Source of the DNA: Hymenoscyphus infarciens
Lineage: Eukaryota; Ascomycota; Leotiomycetes; Helotiales; Helotiaceae
Assembly: GCA_001414345.1 (NCBI GenBank)
Contig: LLCB01000008.1
Span: forward strand, 186,001 to 250,000
Direction of reading: 5' to 3'
Length of the DNA: 64,000 nt
In this document: positions 59,144 through 64,000 of the stretch, one piece after another
Layout: each line of letters opens with the position of its first letter
Numbering within the stretch: position 1 is the stretch's first letter
The notes under the pieces: model-generated
What the model was told of the DNA's origin: nothing
The model's database searches: none
What the model saw: the letters and a program-made list of their open reading frames with translations, nothing else
Program-made: the position numbers and the translations under genes

Positions 59144-60103
59144 ATGTCCGAAGCACCTCCTCCATACCCAGACAAGCCGGATCACTTGGCCAACACCGGA
59201 TTACGAAGACCATATTGGAAAAGATACTGGATCTTGTTCTGTGGAATACTTGTAGTTGCAGCCGCGATCGGGTTGGGAGTTGGCCTGGGCATTGGCCTAC
59301 CACGCAAAGGCGCGGGTACACCTTCACAATCCACACCTCCTCCCGGCACGAACAATACGAACTCCACTTCAGGTCCGGTTTGGACCCCTGAAAATGGTAC
59401 AACCTGGCAGATAGTGCTGCAGCATTCCCTCACAGACTTTTCCTCACCCAATGTTTCCGTCTTGGACATTGACCTTTTTGACAACGACGCATCCACCATT
59501 GCCACCCTACATTCCCGGAATCGAAAGGTCATATGTTACTTCTCAGCTGGAAGCTACGAAAACTGGCGCCCTGATGCCAGTCAATTCAAGAAGCAAGATT
59601 ACAGCAAAAAGCTCGATGGCTGGCAGGGCGAGTTTTGGGTCAACACTAATTCCGACAATGTGCGCAAAATCATGGCTGCCCGACTCGTGCTTGCCGCTAG
59701 CAAGGGGTGTGATGGCGTTGATCCCGACAACGTAGATGGATATGATCACGATTCTGGATTTAGTCTCACGACTTCGACCGCCGTCGACTACCTCACCTTC
59801 CTGGCCCAAACAGCGCATAATCTCAACATGGCGATAGGGCTTAAGAACGCAGGCGCAATTGTCGGCTCGACTGTGGGCATGATGCAATACGTGGTCAACG
59901 AGCAATGTGTTGAGTATAACGAGTGTGCTGTCTGGCAGCCCTTTATTGCGGCAGGAAAGCCTGTTTTCCACATCGAGTACCCCAGCTCTGCACCTTCATT
60001 ATCGACAGACACGACGAATAAGATATGCGGTGCAAGTGGGGTGCAGGGGTTTTCGACGGTCATCAAGAAAATGGATTTGGATGATTGGGTAGAATATTGT
60101 TGA
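59144..60103 (+). CDS. ega3: GH114 endo-alpha-1,4-galactosaminidase-like, membrane-anchored (Ega3-like)
   Basis: 319 aa from MSEAPPPYPDKPDH. An in-frame ATG at 58,988 adds 52 residues but is less likely, since it would bury the anchor. A cytoplasmic N-terminus with RRPYWKRYW is followed by a signal anchor (ILFCGILVVAAAIGLGVGLG, about residues 30-50), giving a type II topology, then a Ser/Thr/Pro/Asn linker and the GH114 TIM barrel: DIDLFDNDASTIATLHSRNR, KVICYFSAGSYENWRPD, GCDGVDPDNVDGYDHDSGF (the acidic cluster holding candidate catalytic Asp), LAQTAHNLNMAIGLKNAG, ECAVWQPFIAAGKPVFHIEY. GH114 enzymes cut alpha-1,4-linked galactosamine; Aspergillus Ega3 lies in the galactosaminogalactan cluster. 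The CE18 gene 2 kb downstream fits that cluster. Confidence 0.88.
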   Translation: MSEAPPPYPDKPDHLANTGLRRPYWKRYWILFCGILVVAAAIGLGVGLGIGLPRKGAGTPSQSTPPPGTNNTNSTSGPVWTPENGTTWQIVLQHSLTDFSSPNVSVLDIDLFDNDASTIATLHSRNRKVICYFSAGSYENWRPDASQFKKQDYSKKLDGWQGEFWVNTNSDNVRKIMAARLVLAASKGCDGVDPDNVDGYDHDSGFSLTTSTAVDYLTFLAQTAHNLNMAIGLKNAGAIVGSTVGMMQYVVNEQCVEYNECAVWQPFIAAGKPVFHIEYPSSAPSLSTDTTNKICGASGVQGFSTVIKKMDLDDWVEYC

Positions 60104-61200
60104 ATACCACCAATTTTTCCCCCTCTCTTATACTTTTTTCATCGCTTGTCTGTTTCCTTGATGCTACGGTTAGTATGCAAATGAAGATGCGGAGGAATTT
60201 CTCGAACGACTGGAGAAAGTAGGGGTAGGATGCGCGATGCCAAAAATAGCATCCTTCATCCGAAGGTCTTTAGCGAGAGATTACGTTTGCTGGATATCGG
60301 ATGCCTTTACCCAGGCGTAACAAAGGTTATCCAAATGGGGCAATTGCCACATTTGCGATGACTTATGCCACCAAAAACCCCCTGAAAAGTATATAAAATG
60401 ACCCCCTTGTTTAACCTTTATTTCGCCAGAGATGAGGTAGTCCCCACGTACGGAGGAGAAATTCAAGGCCGCGCGCCAAGACCAGTTTTTTGGTATAAAT
60501 AGGGCCCGTGTACGGGACTCAAATTACACCCATGTGGAGGTAGTCCCCTCCTTTACGAGTTCTCGGTTCTCTAGAAATGCACGGGGCATTACTCGCCCCT
60601 GGATTAACGTAATCTATGCCGTAAGCCTTCCGAATCTCGTTCTTTCACCGGCCGTGCGTCGAAACTTTTATGAAAAAAATCAAATAATCGATTCCAAAAA
60701 ACCACCCGCAAATTGGCGTCAATGCGTGTTGAGAAATCCAGGCACTGTTAGTATTGACTCTAACCTCTGCACAAAATCTCGTATGTATTGTGAAAGTGCC
60801 TTCAGACCGGATGGATCGAGCCTCCAATGCATGGTGTTGGCGATGGTTTGTAATAGCACACCACAAAAGAGGCAACCCCCGATTCCATTTCGACTCCGAT
60901 TTGTCAATCTGGAAAAGGACGGGTGATCAGCCACGATCTACTTCCGCAGCCACACTCAAATTTCGAGCTCACGGAGTGGTTGTTTGGCAAAACAAGCTTC
61001 CCCGACAAGGATAGCGTTGCTCGCTTAACAGAGTCATTCGGAACTAAACTCCACCATGAACTATGTTCCCGAGCTTCAGGAACGGATCTCCGCAGTACGA
61101 CAGAATGGCCCCGACGCCCAGCACGAAAATGCACTATACGGAGTAGGGCCCCCAAGGTTGGCCGCAAGGCATGGTTTATCTGCACGTACTTCGTACAATG
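60104..61200. other. Intergenic
   Basis: No gene recognised between the GH114 gene and the MITE. Frames at 60,534-60,926 and 60,923-61,336 have no identifiable features. CATGTGGAGGTAGTCCCCTC (60,531) partly repeats GAGGTAGTCCCCACG (60,433). Confidence 0.4.
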
Positions 61201-61701
61201 GGGTACGATTATTTGGTACGGAAGACGCATAAAAGTGAGGCGTGCACAACGCCTCCACGATCACACACTGCGCCTAATTAGTACTAGATTCCGTCCGGCC
61301 CGGGTTAGAGTCCGGCCGGCCTACGCCGGTATTTAACCGCTCCCACTCCCACCACCCTACTTTATAACTTTTTTATACTATAATAGACTTAAGGCTCTAC
61401 CACGTGACGTCGCCTACTGCTAGGGTCTCCTTTTTAACCTTCCTTTACTCTTTAGTATAAGTCTCGCTAATCGGAATTTATTATTTCCCCTTATTAATAA
61501 CGTTGATTCGCTAAAAGATCTATATACTATAAAAGATAGCTCTCACGTGAGCTGGCATATGTTATGTCAGTGTTAGGGCGATGATTAAGCGCCCCTTAGA
61601 GGAGTAGGTCGAGGCTAGCTAAAATAGGAATAGATTCGTTCGCCAGCCGCACTTATGCATGCCTCACTTTTATGCGTCTTCCGTACCAAATAATCGTACC
61701 C
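61201..61701. mobile_element. MITE with 8-bp target duplication (hAT-like), copy 2
   Basis: 501 bp. Terminal inverted repeats GGGTACGATTATTTGGTACG-GAAGACGCATAAAAGTGAGGC extend over about 40 bp with little mismatch. An exact 8-bp duplication GTACAATG lies at 61,193-61,200 and 61,702-61,709. Reverse-complemented, its interior aligns with the copy at 12,914-13,431 (ATAAGTGCGGCTGGC; CTAATTAGTACTAG). It ends 390 bp before the CE18 start, so it may form part of that gene's promoter. Confidence 0.92.
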
Positions 61702-62091
61702 GTACAATGCTGCTCAACCGCTTACGTGGTGGCAACTAGGTAAGATTCAAGGGGCTTCAATAGTGCCTGTCCAAGCGAATTGTCTAAGCTCTTGGCACCA
61801 CTTCAGATGGAAAACTTGAAGAGCTGACGACAACACATTGAAAGCCATGGCTTGAAATTTTGTGGGTTCGGATGGCCCAGGCGTGGAATGCTTTCTACTT
61901 GCCTGGGTAACCTTCGGAATGTCGTGTACTCGTAGATTGGGCGGGCAGTATCGCTTGGCCTCCAATATTAGTGCCATGCACTTTTGATAACATGTATAAT
62001 ATCCAGCCCTCCCCGGCTGTTTTTTCTGAACACAACAGGCATCTCAATTCCTCCTTCTGTTACACGACTGTCATTAATCGCCTCCCTTATC

Positions 62092-64000
62092 ATGAAGTTT
62101 TCCGACTCCCTTTCCCGAGCTTTCATCAGCACCCTCCTTCTTGGATCAACAGTCCAAGCATGTGGCAACCATCATCGCCATGTGAGACGAGATAACAACT
62201 CTACCGGAGCTGGCAACGATACTGCGATTACTACTCCTCCTGAGCCAATAAGAGCCAACAACTTCGAGTTGGGACAGCAAATCGCTGCTAGCCCACACGC
62301 AAGACCGCTCGGAAATGTAAACGGTACCAGCAACGTCGCCAACACAACTTTCGCTGCACCGGCTGGTAATTTGACCAAAAAAATCACGGATGATCTCAAA
62401 GGGAATCTTCTTAGCAGAGCAGTCACAGCAACTACAGTCTCCAGTACCGTCTTGGTTATTGCACGAGACACCGCTTCGGCGTACCAAGGATATGCCGGCC
62501 TCAATGCTTATGGAATTCCTTATCAGATTCTCACTGTGCCTCAAGGAAATGCTCCAGGTGGCTCTACCCTTCCACCACTCAACAGCTCTGCTACTGTTGG
62601 AAACTTTGGTGCTATTGTCGTTCTATCAGAAGTTAGTTACGACTATGGTGCCTCCGGATACCTGAGTGCGTTGACATCGGCTCAATGGGATCAATTGTAT
62701 GCTTATCAATTGAACTATGGTGTCCGAATGGTACGATACGATGTGTACCCTGGTGATACAGTTGGCGCAACTGCTGTAAATGCTCCAAATGGCGGCTGTT
62801 GTGCCGATGGAGTCGAGCAATTGATCTCCATTTCCAATGCGACTGGGTTCCCAACAGCTGGATTGAAGACGTACGTACCATTTACCTTTTTCCGGTTTTT
62901 CCCAAACAAGCTAATGATTGTATAGTGGTGCCGGTATGAGCACCTTGGGTCTTTACCATTATCCAGCTACTATCTCCAACACTGCCATCGCTACCCCTTT
63001 TCTGCAATTTGCTGCCAATTCGGGTGCTGGCTTCCCATCTGTCTCTACCGGAGGAGTGATTAATAATATTAATGGAAGACAACAGGTACGTGGCGATTCC
63101 GTTGTACCCTTGATTTGTACTGACAACGAATAGATGGTATTCTTCATCAGTTCTGGAATCGAATTTAGTGCTACATCTAATCTTCTCCAACACACCTGGA
63201 TCCATTGGGCTACCAGAGGACTTTACGCTGGATATAGACGTATCAACATGAATACTCAGAGTATGATTAGATATTCCTGATTCTGAGTCAACACTAACAA
63301 GACATAGTTGACGACATGTTCCTCGAAACTGAAATCTATAATCAGACTGCCATCGATGCTGGTGTTTCGTCTCCAACCAATTTCCGTATTAGAACAGCTG
63401 ACTTGGCAAACCACAAGACCTGGATGACAACAATCCAGAAGAAGATGCCAGCTGGAAGCAGTTACTTCATTGAAATTGCCCACAACGGAAACGGAAACAT
63501 TGACGTAAGCATTCTCGTTTACTCACATTTGAGCACAAACTGATTTTGCACAGATTGGCACACAAGGAAACACCCCTGAGACATGTGGCTACGGCGCTAT
63601 CTATCTAGATTATGGCGATACCCCATTGGAATTTCAAAAGCCTCTGGGTTCCGGAACCAACAACTGGCCAGCATCTCCCCCACTTCCAACTAAATACCCA
63701 TACACCACCGCATGCACGAACCTCGACACCCTGAAGACCTGGTTCGCAACAGTCGCCAACCGAGATGCCTTTGCTCATATATCGCACACCTTCACCCACG
63801 AGAACGAGGACAACGCAACATATTACGACATCTACCGAGAAATCTCCTGGAATCAAGCTTGGCTAAACCAAACCACTCTCTCGCAGGCCGCAAGATTCAG
63901 TCCCCACGGCATTGTCCCACCAGCTATCACCGGTCTCCACAACGGCGATGCCATTAAAGCATGGAGCGATTTGGGAATCATCAACGTTGTTGGTGACAAT
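62092..64000 (+). CDS. agd3: CE18 galactosaminogalactan N-deacetylase (Agd3-like), 3' end outside window
   Basis: Exons 62,092-62,870, 62,926-63,085, 63,134-63,260, 63,308-63,504 and 63,554 to beyond 64,000; introns 47-55 nt, all GT..AG and phase-consistent. The 5 exons encode about 570 residues of the N-terminal part. A signal peptide (LSRAFISTLLLGSTVQA) gives secretion. Then come VLVIARDTASAYQGYAGLNA, FGAIVVLSEVSYDYGASGYL, HWATRGLYAGYRRINMNTQI with DDMFLET (the acidic pair expected of the deacetylase core), and HISHTFTHENEDNATYYDIY, whose HTFTH is the metal-binding HxxxH motif of polysaccharide deacetylases. This is the layout of Agd3, which deacetylates GalNAc in the secreted exopolysaccharide galactosaminogalactan and makes it cationic and adhesive. 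The neighbouring GH114 gene supports this. Confidence 0.92.

Noticed and set aside
60534..61336. Two plus-strand ORFs of 130 and 137 codons between the GH114 gene and the MITE
   Set aside because: No domain, signal or membrane segment; the second runs into the MITE, so it cannot be an old conserved gene.

Overview
The window is nuclear DNA of a filamentous ascomycete (Pezizomycotina, probably a leotiomycete). The evidence is short GT..AG introns of about 45-60 nt with CTAAC/CTGAC-like branch sites, fungal gene families (Zn2Cys6 regulator, tyrosinase, Hsp30-type small heat-shock protein, DUF3176, CE18 and GH114 polysaccharide enzymes), and very AT-rich blocks in which former transposon genes carry TAA/TAG where CAA, CAG or TGG would be expected. 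That pattern is the signature of repeat-induced point mutation (RIP).

Layout. 1-12,000 is a RIP-decayed transposon block. It holds a complete minus-strand Ty3/Gypsy element (569-8670, 496-bp LTRs, target duplication AGTTA) inserted inside the gag frame of another retroelement, then a divergent LTR, a mariner-type end and inverted repeats. 12,400-27,800 is a gene-bearing block: a small putative mitochondrial protein, an 8-bp-TSD MITE, an F-box protein, two small hypothetical genes, a Zn2Cys6 regulator, KRR1 (ribosome biogenesis), an aldo-keto reductase with a suspicious stop, and a frameshifted kinase-like gene. 27,800-37,000 is a second RIP block in which one LTR is interrupted by three separate insertions: a Tc1/mariner element, a solo LTR of the same family, and a Tad-like LINE. 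37,400-64,000 is again gene-bearing: a SprT-like metalloprotease gene broken by a 109-bp tandem duplication, a TA-flanked mariner MITE, a five-exon secreted tyrosinase, an MFS sugar transporter, a small heat-shock protein with clear heat-shock elements, three small membrane-protein ORFs, two stop-containing pseudogenes (a STAND N-terminal-like gene and a DUF3176 gene), a membrane-anchored GH114 enzyme, a second copy of the 8-bp-TSD MITE, and the 5' part of a CE18 (Agd3-like) deacetylase running off the right edge.

How the genes fit together. The strongest functional link is at the right edge. A GH114 endo-galactosaminidase-like gene and an Agd3-like N-deacetylase gene lie on the same strand about 2 kb apart; in Aspergillus these families (Ega3, Agd3) belong to the galactosaminogalactan biosynthetic cluster, so the window probably ends inside such a cluster. 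Otherwise the genes are singletons. Several accessory genes (kinase-like, SprT-like, STAND-like, DUF3176, possibly the aldo-keto reductase) carry one or two disabling lesions, so the gene blocks between the RIP islands look like a fast-decaying accessory compartment. All intron and domain calls were made by eye, without database searches.
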